Positions 32,836 to 45,263 of a DNA stretch of 64,000 bases are shown here, piece after piece. The number at the start of each line of letters is the position of its first letter. Positions within the stretch are counted from its first letter, which is position 1. The notes under the pieces are model-generated. The model worked only from the letters and a program-made list of their open reading frames with translations, searched no databases and was not told the DNA's origin. The position numbers and the translations under genes are program-made. The stretch is from Tetragonia tetragonoides (lineage: Eukaryota; Streptophyta; Magnoliopsida; Caryophyllales; Aizoaceae), in contig CM076151.1 in assembly GCA_038025085.1 (NCBI GenBank), positions 12,870,501-12,934,500 of the forward strand, given 5' to 3'.

Positions 32836-33357
32836 TCTCCGTTTGGTGTAACTAATGAGGTGTAGTTGAGTGGTAGAGACTCAGGCTCCGTTTGATTTAC
32901 CCGGATAAAACTGAACTGAAGTGAATTTAATTGATTTCTTTGAACTTAACCGTTAACCATTTAAAATTCGTCCAAACATAGTCAATATTGAACAACTCAT
33001 TTGAAAGTATGCTTTGAGATCTTTCCGATGACATAATTTTCATCATGAAATTATTTCGGAATGAAAAGTTATATGAGTAATAAAGTTACACATGAACTTG
33101 AACTGAACTGAACTGGACTGAACTGAACTGAATTTAAGTAAAATTAAGGTGAATCAAACAGAGCCTCATTCATCCTTAACCAAGGTCGAGGGTTCGAATC
33201 TCGCCTTGGGTATGGAGCAGCTTTAAATTCCTTAGCCAGCTGTCCCACTCTTTGAGGTGCCTACAAGCCAACGTGGGGGATAGTCACAATGGTTGACGAT
33301 GGATACCCTTGGTCGTGAATCCAAAAAAAAAAAAAAAAAAAAATCTCTGTTTGGTGT
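32836..33357 (+). mobile_element. SINE split by a MITE, with target site duplications
   Basis: The SINE starts after TCTCCGTTTGGTGT (32836-32849) and ends in a poly-A run followed by TCTCTGTTTGGTGT (33344-33357), a 14-bp duplication with one mismatch. Its head has an A-box-like GTAGTTGAGTGGTAGAG, and after the MITE it has the B box GGGTTCGAATCTC. The body runs through GGAGCAGCTTTAAATTCC to the A tail. Removing the MITE and one TCA restores a normal A-to-B spacing. Confidence 0.87.
32884..33165. mobile_element. GGCTCCGTTTGATT MITE, copy 2, nested in a SINE
   Basis: The element has near-perfect ends, GGCTCCGTTTGATTTACC and GGTGAATCAAACAGAGCC. The 3-bp target duplication is TCA (32881-32883 and 33166-33168), and the length is 282 bases. 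The interior contains GAACTGAACTGAACTGGACT runs. It is the best preserved of three copies in this window. A PIF/Harbinger-type origin fits the 3-bp duplication. Confidence 0.9.
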
Positions 33358-34360
33358 CAGCTGTCAGGGATGGGGAATAGAAAATGAGTAGGGATTGGGA
33401 TAAAAATGCCTCTTATCCCACGTTTTTAATCCTATAGCGGGGGTTGATGATTGGAGGTGAAATAAAGATTTTAATAGTCAAATTCCTATAATGCCTATTA
33501 AAAATGACTGCAGATTGTCTCCTCTGTTATTTAAGTACATTTTGATAAAAGAACTTTACAATCCCCAATTTATTCCCTAATCTAATACCCACATAACAAA
33601 ACAGAATAGTGAAATTAACTATACAAATTCTCTATTCTCTCAACCCAAATCCCATCTCCATTCCCCTAATTTCATAACCTCATTCTCACTCGTCTGGAAG
33701 GAGAGATAAAGGGTGGGAAAAATATTGTCCTCAACTGTTTTCTAATTTGGGTTTTATATTGAGGGCTTTGGGGGGCTCAAGCTTTTACCATCTACTTTAG
33801 TTTAGTTTATATTTTTTTTCAAGTGAAGTATTATTTTATATATTGTTTTTCAATTTAATTCAGTTTAGGTGTAAAGAAAAAAAAAAGAGAGTAAAATTAA
33901 GGTCATGTTCTATTGAACGGAATGGTGCAGGACGGTGAGAAATAGAAGACAACAGATTAGAACGAAACAGAACAACACGATGTAAATAATTTAAAAATAT
34001 GTGAGACAAAGTGAAATATAGAATACGGTACGGAACAGAATGGTTTAGAACCGAATAGAATATATAGCATAAAAACGACGAAAATAACTTGAGCCTAGCA
34101 TGTTTCCAGCCTATCTGTCGACTGTCAATCTGTTATACCGCCTAATTGTCGTATAACAATCCACCTAAATCAGAAAAATCAAATCTTTGAATAACGTTTC
34201 CTTCCTTAATAATCTGATTATTATCCAAATTTATTTCCATAATTTCTCCATTTTTTTCTTTTGAAAAACAATCTCATAAATAAATAAATACTGCATACTT
34301 CTCAGTTGTTGTTTGTCATGTGTCCTTCAGTGACCCACCACACGCCCGTTACAACTTCCT
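33358..34360. other. AAE3 upstream region
   Basis: No gene is seen. The region near 33905-34080 is rich in GAACGGAATGG and GAACAGAATGG words and may be a decayed MITE. The last few hundred bases probably hold AAE3 promoter sequence. Confidence 0.45.
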
Positions 34361-34368
34361 TATATATA
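34361..34368 (+). promoter_or_regulatory. TATA box of AAE3
   Basis: TATATATA lies 120 bases before the AAE3 start codon. The leader that would follow contains a CT-rich stretch with (CT)n at 34467-34487 directly before the ATG, common in plant 5' untranslated regions. Confidence 0.65.
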
Positions 34369-34487
34369 CTCGCTCATTTTCTCCTCTTTTCTCGTATCTT
34401 TCTGTAACGCTTAAGTCATAACCATAAAACAAACCACCCAAATATATTTTGACAACCCCCCCAAAACTCTCTCTCTCTCTCTCTCTC

Positions 34488-37400
34488 ATGATGGAATCCT
34501 TAACGCTCACCGGACTATTGAAAGACGTCGCCGGAAAATTCCCTTCCCGTCGAGCAATTTCTGTCTCCGGTAAATTCGACCTGACTCACTCTAATCTCCA
34601 CCAATTGGTCGAACAAGCCGCTGCTCGTCTTGTCGCCGCCGGCGTTAATCCCGGAGATGTTGTTGCCCTCACTTTTCCTAACACCATCGAGGTAAATTTA
34701 TTCTCTCTCCTCTTTATTTGTTTTCGCTACAGTCTTTTTGTGACTGAAACTGTTAACTTTATTAATGGTTGATTTTATACCACTCATTCTGTTCCTTGCT
34801 TAGAAGGGCTAAACAAAGTACATGGCTAATTTGGGAATTTTAGTTGGGTTACTATTAATAATTAGTAAACTTTTAATAAAATGGTACAGTAGGTTGTAAA
34901 AATAAGTGGCTATGTTTGGTTTAGATGCCCCATGTCAAGTGTCTTTTAGCTTTTTTGAAGCAAGGTATTCTATCTAATTTTACAAGTAGCCAAGTAGGTG
35001 ACTCCATGAGGGTGACCGTTTCATTTTCCAAGCCGAACTTAGTGTGCGTTCTTAAGAGCTTACACGTTCATTTCGTTTAAGCAGTTAATTCAATGATTTT
35101 CAGTTTAACTAATTGATGTTCAGTTTAATTTAAAGGTGCTGAGTTCAGAAACACTCAGTTCAACTAATTGATGTTCAGTTTAATTTAAAGGTGCTGAGTT
35201 CATTAAACACATTTTTTCATCTCATATATTAAATTGTGTTAAATTTAATTTAATAGTGGCTAATTCAATTTAATAATGTTTAATTTAATAGTGTTGAATT
35301 TTGTTCACTTATTGTAAGTTGAACTCTAAAGAACAAACCCTTAATACTTCTATAATTTTTTTTTACATACTCGTATAAAAATTTCAGAGAACTTAGTACT
35401 TCTCCGGTAATTGTTCGAGCTCGTAAATGAAAATGGTCACTTATTTGTCAACTATTGAAACAGTCGAGAAATGAAAGTTTCGTGTACACAATTGTTTCAT
35501 TGCCACACAAGATGACTTTTATGATATTTTGACACGACTAGTAATTGGGTGGCTCATGGTTTTCGTCTCAAACAAGACTTACTCGATCATTAAAGATATT
35601 TTTGTTTTTTATGACTAAACTAGTGTTTTGTTTGTGATTTTAAGGTGGATTAACATAATTTTAAGTACTATTCTATTAATTAGCACGTTAATTTTCTGTT
35701 TTTTTTATGATGAACAGTTTGTGATTATGTTCCTAGCCGTAATCCGAGTTCGAGCCACGGCAGCGCCACTAAACGCAGCTTATACGGCGGATGAATTCGA
35801 GTTCTACCTCTCTGACTCCGAGTCGAAACTCCTCCTCACCTCCGCAGAAGGCAACACCGCCGCTCGAACCGCTGCCTCGAAGCTCAACATCCGCCACGTC
35901 ACCGCCTCACTCACCTCCGACTCGGACAACAACCTTACCCTCACCTTGACTCACCCCGAGCCAACTCACCCCGAGTCAAACTCGGCCAACTCGGTCCCCA
36001 CCACTAATGATCCCTCCGATATAGCCCTCTTTCTCCACACATCTGGGACCACCAGCCGACCCAAGGGGGTCCCACTGAGTCAGCTCAACCTACTCTCCTC
36101 GGTTCGGAACATTAAATCGGTGTATAAACTCACTGAGTCAGACTCGACGGTTATTGTTCTGCCGCTTTTCCATGTTCACGGGTTAATGGCCGGGTTACTG
36201 AGTTCACTCGGAGCTGGAGCTTCCGTAACTCTCCCATCCGCTGGGCGGTTCTCTGCGTCGTCGTTTTGGGCCGATATGAAAAAATACAACGCCACGTGGT
36301 ACACAGCTGTCCCCACCATCCACCAAATTATCCTCGACCGTCATTTGAATAAACCTGAAACCGATTACCCGACCCTACGCTTTATCCGGAGCTGTAGCGC
36401 GTCTTTGGCTCCTGTTATATTGGAGCGGCTTGAGGAGTCATTTGGGGCTCCGGTTTTGGAGGCCTATGCGATGACTGAGGCTTCGCATTTGATGTGCTCG
36501 AACCCGTTACCTGAAAATGGGCCCCATAAGGCAGGGTCCGTTGGGAAGCCCGTGGGTCAGGAAATGGGGATATTGGATGAGAATGGTGTGGTGCAAGGAC
36601 CCGGGTCGAAAGGGGAGGTTTGTATTCGTGGCCCGAATGTGACTAAAGGGTATAAGAATAACCCGGAGGCGAATAAGTCGGCTTTTCAATTCGGGTGGTT
36701 TCATACGGGTGATGTTGGGTATCTTGATGAGGAAGGGTATTTGCATTTGGTGGGGCGGATTAAGGAACTCATCAACCGTGGAGGTATGTAACAACTAACA
36801 TATACGTATACTATATCTTGTTTTAGCTTCTTGTTCCTAATTCATGCATTTATTTATTCACTTTTAGCATTTTCTTAACGTATTGGGGATTTGTTTAACT
36901 AAATATGCTCGTTAATCTAGCATTTTCATTGTCAAAAGTTAGAGCTTAGTCAGGGATGAAGATCTTCTTAGTTACGTGCGAATTTTAGACCGTTTATACT
37001 TAATTTGAAGTTAACATTTGATATGTAGTGAGTCATATAAAGTTGCGTAAAGCATAAATGAGGAAAATAAGAAGTGAGTATGATCTTTATTGAGTTTTGT
37101 TTGGTAAGTTTGGTTATTGACACCTCCTTTTCTCTTAAGAGTTACTCCGTAGCACATTTGATTTTGGTGGGACATTAAGCTATCTTAGTTTAGTTAATTA
37201 AGTGTTACTGAATATTTTTTTTTTGGTGAAAAGTGTTACTTAAAATTTAAGTATACGCGTACCACATGCTCTTATATTAGTTCAATAGGGAACTAGATGC
37301 TTTCCACTAAGAAAGAGCGCACTTATGGAAAGTGGAAACTTGTAGTGTTTGCCTATTATATTTTGTTTTTCACATGGGATATTTCTTTGATTTTTTAATA

Positions 37401-39369
37401 ATATAATCAAAGCAGAGGAGATTCGGGGATCAGGGTCATAAGATTGTTTCCAACTTCCAATGGGTGAAATATTTGTTGAGTTTGGGTGATGGTATCCAAT
37501 GGATGTTAGATATCAGTTAGGTACTTGGAGTATGTAAGACATATTCTCCCATATTAGATATAGTTAACAGTAAATTACTTCTCTCCAGATATTTGTATTT
37601 GCAGTTGAACTTTAGTCAAGATTATCTTGCTGTACTTGTTATGTTCAATGGGATTGTAAAAAGTTGTATCGTTCTTCTGCATCCGCCTCTTAAATTGTAT
37701 TTGTGTGCTAAGTGTTGTGTGTATATGCCTATATAGTAGCGGTTTTTACAGAGACTCCCTCCGTCCCAGCTTATAAGTGCATCAGTGTCATGCGTATAAG
37801 TAGCTGCTTTATTTTATCCTATAACTTTAAATCATCCAAATAGGCAAATATATATTGGGAAGGAAAGTTTCTGCACTTGTAGTATCATTCAATTGATGAT
37901 TGAGTGACTAGGAACAAGTTGGAAACAACTGTAACTTCATAGTTTTGAAAGGGTAAAGTAGAAGTCTTTTTAGCTGATTTGGTCAAAAAACAGGTGCCTT
38001 GCCGATAAATCACTAGCTTTTGGCTAAGCAATCATTTTATTGTAATTGTTACTTTGATGGCTTGCTTAGTAATCAGTGCTCCAGTCGGTTCTTGTAATTT
38101 TTATAAAGTACTAGTAATTGTATGTTATTGTCAAGTTGAGGTTGGTAATTTGGTAAAGCGACTAATGTATGTGTTTCTTTTATGCAAATCAATAACTTCC
38201 AGGGGAGAAGATATCACCAATTGAAGTGGATGCAGTGCTGTTGTCCCACCCAGACGTTGCTCAAGCTGTTGCTTTTGGGGTCCCGGATGACAAGTATGGT
38301 GAAGAGGTAAAACAGCTAAAACCTGTTTATCTTCCTTGATTCTAGGTGATCTGGTTTATGTTACAAACAAAATACATGCCTAGAAACAGAATTTGTTCAG
38401 ACATTCTCCATGCTTTAGTTTGAAAAATAACCATTTAGAGAAACTCTTTGCGTAGTCAAGCATCTGACTTGTGCAAGTGGGAATCTTAACCTCCATGCTT
38501 TGATGTCATATAGTGTGCCCACTTTTGAAGTACACCAACCATAAAATGAATATAGGCAAATGCAAGGAAGGTTCATCTAGCTCCTTAATGTGGTTGAGAG
38601 TCTTGAGACGTAAAAGATTTGGATTTGATACCAGCCTTGTTTTATGAATTGCATATTTAGGCCATAACTTTTAAGTAAGAAGAGTACTAAAGTTCAAAGC
38701 TTTGTGCTTTCATAATCATCATCTGTGCGCATGATAATGACTTTTGTCAGGAGGGATCGATTCTGGCCTTTTATTAATATGTCTTGTCAATTATACTTTT
38801 AAGCTTTGTTTTGATAGTGGATGGTAAATCATACATATCCTATCAGCATATCTATCATAAATCACTTCGCAATTTGCACAATGACCTAGCATGGCATCGC
38901 TGAATGCATGTAGCAAACTTGTATTAATGTATACGCCTAGGCGGGAGCCTCTTTGGAGGCACTGGGATAATATTGATGTATTACGTGTGCGAAAAAACAG
39001 AGCTATTTTTTGTTGATGTGTTGCCATGGAATTTGTTTTCCTTAAGTAAATCGAACTCAGAACATCCATAGTTGAAGTGTTCATTCTGGTTGTCACATTT
39101 GGCTGCTATTTGTGTTTTATATAATGTCTCTGCTATTTGGACAGATTAATTGTGCCATCATTCCCCGTGATGAAGCAAAGATTGACGAAGGAGAGTTGAT
39201 CAGCTTTTGCAAGAAAAACCTGACAGGATTCAAGGTTCCTAAGAAGGTATTTCTCACAGATTCCAATTCTCTACCAAAAACCGCCAGTGGGAAGATCCAG
39301 CGAAGAATTGTGGCTGAGCACTTCCTTGCCCAAATCTCGACCGCCAAAGTTCCAAAATTTGGAGCTTGA
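34488..39369 (+). CDS. AAE3: Oxalate-CoA ligase (oxalyl-CoA synthetase), 4 exons
   Basis: This is an acyl-activating enzyme of the ANL superfamily that matches AAE3, which joins oxalate to CoA using ATP and starts CoA-dependent oxalate breakdown in the cytosol. Exons are 34488-34691, 35718-36783, 38203-38306 and 39145-39369, giving 532 residues (Arabidopsis AAE3 has about 514). The AMP-binding P-loop HTSGTTSRPKG is at residues 175-185. YAMTEASH, GWFHTGDVGYLDEEGYLHL and GRIKELINRGG follow, and KTASGKIQRR carries the catalytic lysine at 508. FVIMFLAVIRVRATAAPLNA begins exon 2. A short insert rich in T, P and S (about residues 139-166) accounts for most of the extra length. Two ATGs in a row open the frame and either could be used. 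All introns are GT-AG. The gene is intact. Confidence 0.95.
35043..35336. mobile_element. MITE-like insertion in AAE3 intron 1 with internal duplication
   Basis: The ends GTGCGTTCTTAAGAGCTT and AACTCTAAAGAAC are weak inverses and resemble the small MITE at 63766-63885. Inside, the block TTCAGTTTAACTAATTGATG, or a close variant of it, occurs twice about 57 bases apart. No coding frame. Confidence 0.5.
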
Positions 39370-41336
39370 AGAGTATACATGCACCACCTTGTTTTTCAGT
39401 TCTTATGAATCTGGAATACTATATGAATCCGATGATGCAGTACAATGGACAGTATTGGTGTTTTGGTTGCCTGCACTGTCCACTGGAGATGAAGATTATT
39501 GCATTACAACATTGTATTTAATCTTCGCCGTTAAAACTAATATTTGTAATTCAACCTTTTAGGTAGAGAAATCTAATAGTGGATGGATACTTTATTTTGT
39601 TCCTTCTCTTTTTTTGGGTTGCTCGTATAGTTCTTTTTTATGAAACAATATATCAAAGTCCCTAGGACTCTTAGGAGTAATAGCCAAGTCATTGAAGATG
39701 ATGTATAAGCATTATTGAAGTACTAATTAATGTTCTATCTTGTTTTTTCAAGATTAGTTATGTCAAGTGTTTTAATTAACATCGAGATCAAGATGTTAAA
39801 TGTGTGAGTCAGAATGTGCTGGTTACAGTACAATTGCATACCTAAAGTAAAGTGACATCGACCAAACTTAACTACACATTCCACATGTTGAGTATTTGAA
39901 ATTCTGAATAGATATGAACATGAGATGCAAGGCCAAAGGTACCAATTTCCTTTTCATGTCAATTTAATGGTTGCCAGAATCTGAGAAAACAAGGTGATGG
40001 GCATAGCACCATACTATTGGCTACAAATGAAAGAGCCACAAAAAATGAAAGATTACTATTCTAATACAATAGGTCTAGATGTTGAAAATTTGCAACATCT
40101 ATCTTATGGGTTGGCAAGCACTTTGCTTACAACTTCTTGATTTGGTCAATAATCTATCTGCCTACCTTTTATTCAGCAATTAGCATAAGCCATTGACATT
40201 AATACACTTTGAAGATTCAGGATAGTCTTTCTGACACTTTCAAACTAAACGATTTTCACTACCACTATTTGGTTATATGTGTTCTAGAGCACAAGATAAC
40301 GAATTGTAATATGAACCAACAACTTGTGGCTCAATTAGTAAGGACCAGAATTGTGCAGGAAAAAAACAACTATTGGTACTTGGTAGTTGTGGAAAATTTG
40401 ACTCTTCTAAAACTTACCGAGAACTTGGCCCTAGATAGGAGAATTTAGGATAGTAGGATCCATGTAGAGGATCCTCAATAGATTGTCGTTCTGCATTGCA
40501 TAGGAACTAGAACTTGCGACATTTTGTTTTCTAGTTTGTGGTTGTTTTCTTCTTTTTACCCCAATCTGTTAGCACCTTCATGCACTCTTGTACAAAAAAA
40601 AAAAAAAAAAACTTTTTCAAAAATGTTTAAAAAAAAAAAAAAAAAGGGTTTTTGTAGGTCTTTTGGAAATAGTCTCTTTATTAGATAACTAGTAGGGGTA
40701 ATGTTGCGTACATCTGGACCTCCCCAAATCTTACCCTAGACAGAATATTTACCGGGTTGTTATTGTTGTTGTTGTGGTACTTGGTAGTTGTTAGTAATCA
40801 GCCCAAAAAAACTATCGATAGAACGTTTCTCCCGCACAAAGTCCCCTATTCAAACAAAATCGTAAAACAGAAATGAACATGTGCACTTCCCAAAATTAAA
40901 GAAGAAAAGATGAACCGTAAGAATCTAAATATATGATCAATAAACAAAACTGACACTCTCTTTCACTCGAATGGTTTCTCATGTTTTAGATCTCCGCCTT
41001 GTTAAATTTGATCGTTCTTTTAAAGTTGTAAGTGCCGTATGGCTTTATTCTCTTTTGCCTTAAAAATAAAGGTATGGTAAGTTGTTTGTGGAACTCAAAA
41101 AAGAAAAAAAAAAGTGTAGTGGGCCTATAGTGGTTTGGGTTTATGGTCCTTTACGCAAACCATAGTCCCGATATCCTGAATCTCAAAAAGCCCAACTTTG
41201 TACACCTTGTCCTTCTCTCACCCTGGCCTTCTTCCCTAGCTCATCGTCTTCCCTAGCGCCAACCTTTCTGCAATAACTTCTCTCTGTGTTTGTCCAAATC
41301 TGGTTGATTATCAATTAAGTGGTCACTAATTAGAAG
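39370..41336. other. AAE3 3' region and spacer, no gene seen
   Basis: The start is probably AAE3 3' untranslated region. The spacer has two long A runs near 40593-40645 and a SINE tail listed separately. The final 130 bases are likely the leader of the CCHC gene. Confidence 0.5.
40661..40775 (+). mobile_element. TS/Au-type SINE 3' part ending in (TTG)n
   Basis: The sequence TTTTGGAAATAGTCTCTTTA, then AGGGGTAATGTTGCGTACAT, CCTCCCCAAATCTTACCCTA and ACCGGGTTGTTATTGTTGTT matches the known layout of plant TS/Au SINEs. These end in TTG repeats instead of poly-A. The tRNA-like head with A and B boxes is missing or unrecognisable, so the copy is 5'-truncated. Confidence 0.72.
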
Positions 41337-44300
41337 ATGGTGAGCAAAAGGCAGAAAGAAGCTAAGAAAAAGTTCAAAGCAGAGCACCCAGAATTGTTCC
41401 CAAAGGTTGAACCAACTCCCCCAAAAGACCCAACCAAAAAAAAGAAGAAAAAACCCAACTTTAAGCGCAAAAAATCTGATGCCACTAAAACCTCTGATAA
41501 CCCACAAAAATCCAAGTTCAGAAAACCTGTTTTGAGAGTTCCTGGTTTAAGGCCTGGTGATAGCTGCTTCATTTGCAAAGATGCACACCATATTGCCAAA
41601 AACTGCCCTCAAAAGGCTGAGTGGGAAAGAAATAAGGTCTCTTTATCTCTCTATTTTTTGCTTTCATTTCTTCTTTTGGGTTTCAAATGATTAGAGGTTA
41701 ATTGTTTTCTGGGCAGTATTTCAATCCCTAATATGATTTTTTTTTTATTATTATTATATATTTTTTTTTTGAAATTTAACTGCAAATGTGACTCAAACTT
41801 GTTAATTGCAACTAGAATGATATAAATTTGTGCTTACACATTGACAGTAAACTGTTCCTAATTGCACACCTTGCTAATTGCACTTAAGATTGAGGGTGCT
41901 ATCATAATGTTAATTTTAGGGGTTAGACTTTTGGTTTCTTATGTTGGATTTTAGCTTTTAGATGATTGGGGTTATGTCTAGATGTTCACTAATGTTTTAG
42001 CTTTGAGATGATTATTGGTTATGTGCTTATATGAATGACTGGATGTTCACTTGGTCTAGATTTTAGATTTTTAATTGAATAGAATGTGACTTTGCTACTA
42101 AAAATTGTGAAGACTGAAGATTCTTTCTAGGCCCTCTTACTAATATTTGTGCTCATATATTTAGGGCTCGTTTACTTGAATGTAATGATGATTACAATGT
42201 AATGCCCCATTTTATAGAGTAAATGTGGGTTAGAAAAGTAAGGAGGGTGAGGAGAAACATGAAAAGAGTGAGATTGATTGCAACCTCCATTGTAATCACA
42301 ATTGTTCTACTTTAGCCATGTAAAGATGATTACATTGGATGATGCAATCAAGCTCCCAAATCCCATATTTTTTCCTCCCCCTCATTCCCTTTCTACCCAC
42401 ATTTATTCTATAAAATGGTGGATTACATTGTAATCATCATTGCTTACAAGTAAATGCTACCTTAGTGTGATAGGGTATACCTACTTCTAGGCCCTATTTG
42501 TGCACTTGAACGAGCCTGTGAAATTTTATTAGGAAAACTGTCAGCATGTTATTTTTTCTGGTAGATATTCGAAGATTGTTTATTGAGTCCTTCTCTGATG
42601 TGGTGTTTTGGTATTTTTATGTGTTGTATTACAGATTTGTTTATATTGTCGACAACATGGGCATAGTCTGAAGAACTGTCGTAACAAGAGTGGGGAAGTT
42701 GCCGAAGAGAAGCTTTGCTATAACTGTGGGGAAACTGAGCACTCATTATCTAAATGCCCCTACCCTATGCAAGATGGTATCATCATTTTCCATTTGATTC
42801 TCCTTTTGTTAAACTTGTATATAATTGAAACTTGATTTTGGAAATTGTTAGATGTTGCTAGACTTGATGTTAGGAGCTAAATTAGGTAGCACACTTGATT
42901 TGATTGTAGCTAGAGATAAAACTATAACTAGCAGTAATATGACATTTTGAGATCGATTTTGGTTTAAGGTAGGCTTAAAAGTCATTGGAGACAGGTTTTA
43001 AAGTTAGGTCTCAGTGACTCACTCTTGGTACTTGGTTCTTTGTGGGGGAAGCGGCCTATTGACAATACTAGGTTCCCCCATGTGTGTGTGCTCGGCGTCT
43101 ATGACCCAGCGACACCATGTTGCCTGCTGGAGAGACTGGGTTAATGATAGTCTGCTCTCATTTCTGCTAAGTGGGTGATGCCTCCAACCCTTTCTTGCTT
43201 GGAGACCATGTGAAACTTAAACATCCCCTCCCATCCTAAAGTCGCACCTGAAATTTTACACTCCCTAAAAGCCGCCTAACTTCCCCCACCCTTCCTAAAG
43301 TTGAACCTGAATTTGGCTGTTTGGTGATCTCTGTCACTCCTGAATCTACATGTGATTTCAGCAAGAAAAATAGATAATTAAGTTCTCTAAGGAGGCCTCG
43401 AGACTTGTAGTTGCTGTCGTTCTTAGGATGAGTTGAAAGTAGTTCTGTAAAATTCATTCTGTATGGCTGAGTTAAAACGCTCTGCGTGTAATTATAGACA
43501 TTATGATTTCGATGGAATGTTCTTTTCCTGGTGATCTTGCCTATGTGTTTATGGGAATGTCAAATCATATTTTTGTATGCTCTAGCCCACAGTGCACTGT
43601 GGATAGTTGTGAATGTATTTGCTTAACTGAAGGCTTATGAAGCAACCAAGAGCTAGACATTCTTTACTTTGGTGCACTTTTTGATTGATGGCTTAACTTA
43701 GTCTATACCCCAGGCAAAACATTGTATCCGTGAACATGTGTTTTGTCTTGGCTGAAAATTTTTCTAGCTAGAAAAACCACCAAGTGCAACCTGTAATACA
43801 TTCATGTTCTGTATCTTAATCCCACAAGTTCTTGGAACTAGAAAGATTGTTTTGAAACCTCGTCTTATCCATGGTTTTTCAAGTCCTTCGATTCTAACTA
43901 TCCCTAAAGTTCCATTGGTGAAAATTTTGTTCCCTGGATATTGTTTATGTTGTTTTTGGTTGATATATTTGGTAATGTAGGTGGAACAAAGTTTGCACTT
44001 TGCTTCATATGCAAAGAACGTGGACACTTGAGTAAGAACTGTCCCAAAAATACCCATGGGATATATCCAAAGGTAAATCACTGATCCATCGCCATCATGC
44101 ATGCAAATTAACGTGTAACTGGAGCTAAGTTTTTTTAGTTGGTTAATCTTTCATCCTTCATATCCTGTATTCTAGTTGCTTTATATTCCTGAGTTTGACT
44201 TATACACGTACTGTTAATTGATGGACAGGGTGGCTGCTGTAAAATATGTAGTGGTATAACTCATTTGGCAAAAGACTGCCCAAACCAAGGAAGTCAAAGA

Positions 44301-45263
44301 TCCACTGCTGCCTATAGTGGCTATAGAGGAGGTAAAGTGAATTTATTCTGTGTTAGTTGCTCATTTAGGAGTTAGTTGATGCATGCATTGTTAATGCCAA
44401 AACTTGTTGTCCTTGTCCACCTTATTGCACGGGGAGCCTAATTACCAAGGAATTCTGAAGTATGTGCATATATTGTTTGTTTAACATCTGTAGTAGTACG
44501 ATCGATGGATTCTATAACTAGAAAATTTTGCTTAAACAATCAGATAGTGTCCATGTATTGTCTACCATCATGTGGAAAATTTTAGGTTGGTACCTCTTGG
44601 TATTTTTCCACTGGGATGCCTTGTTTTTCAGGCGCAATTCGTAGAGTGTTTATACTCTCATTTCATTTGGAACCAACAACCTGTGACATCAGATTTTCAA
44701 ATCCGCTGTCAACCTCAACTAAAATATGCATCACAATTCTCAGTACACAATGTTAATGGAACTACTTGGGTATATGAATCCTGTTGACCCTTGTTGGATA
44801 TTAGTGAGAAACACAATATCATTTGGGGTACATATGGCTTGCCTGTTGTATTATGTGATGATATCAAATTGCACCTCTTAGCTAGAGTAGTGCTGTCAAA
44901 TTTGGTGGCAAGTTCATATGGAGTCTGGTTAGTTCTGATATATTAGATGATTGTGATAGTCAAATTGAAACTGTTATAGCTTCTGTTGCAATGGTGGAAA
45001 GATCCTAAAATTGGTCATCTTACTTGATGATCCTGATATCTGTTCAATGTTTGCATTCAGTAATTGAACAAGACGGGCCAAGGCCACAGGTAACCAAGCT
45101 TGTTAGTGGGGATGATCTTGAGGACGATTTCATGAAAGAGGAGGACAATAAAGTTGAGGATGAGGTCAAGAACACGAAAGCTGAACCCGCTTCTCAGGTG
45201 AACACTAGCCATACTAAGGTAAAGAAGAAACAAGGGCCTAAAGTGGTGAATTTTGTAGGTTGA
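41337..45263 (+). CDS. CCHC zinc-knuckle protein with five knuckles (ZCCHC9-like), 5 exons
   Basis: Exons are 41337-41636, 42635-42776, 43981-44072, 44229-44331 and 45061-45263, giving 279 residues. The N-terminal 65 residues are very basic (PKKKKKK and KRKKSD runs), as in nucleolar RNA-binding proteins. Five C-X2-C-X4-H-X4-C knuckles follow, each starting at residues 77, 102, 128, 155 and 182. The C-terminal exon is acidic with DDLEDDFMKEEDN, then KKKQGPKVVNFVG. This matches the ZCCHC9 family found across eukaryotes, thought to act in nucleolar or ribosomal RNA metabolism, where direct evidence in plants is thin. All introns are GT-AG and no knuckle is cut by an intron. A short exon missed inside intron 4 cannot be excluded, but phases close without one. 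Confidence 0.88.
42164..42461. mobile_element. Foldback MITE in intron 1 of the CCHC gene
   Basis: The outer ~65 bases on each side are inverted copies of each other: CGTTTACTTGAATGTAATGA and ATGATTACAATGTAATGCC on the left, and the complement ending in CATTGCTTACAAGTAAATG on the right. TTA flanks both sides (42161-42163 and 42462-42464). The long terminal repeats and TTA duplication fit a Tourist-like element. No transposase. Confidence 0.82.

Noticed and set aside
33905..34080. MITE with GTTCTATTGAACGGAATGG left end
   Set aside because: No matching right end or target duplication could be fixed.
36507..36794. 95-codon minus-strand frame
   Set aside because: It is the antisense shadow of AAE3 exon 2.
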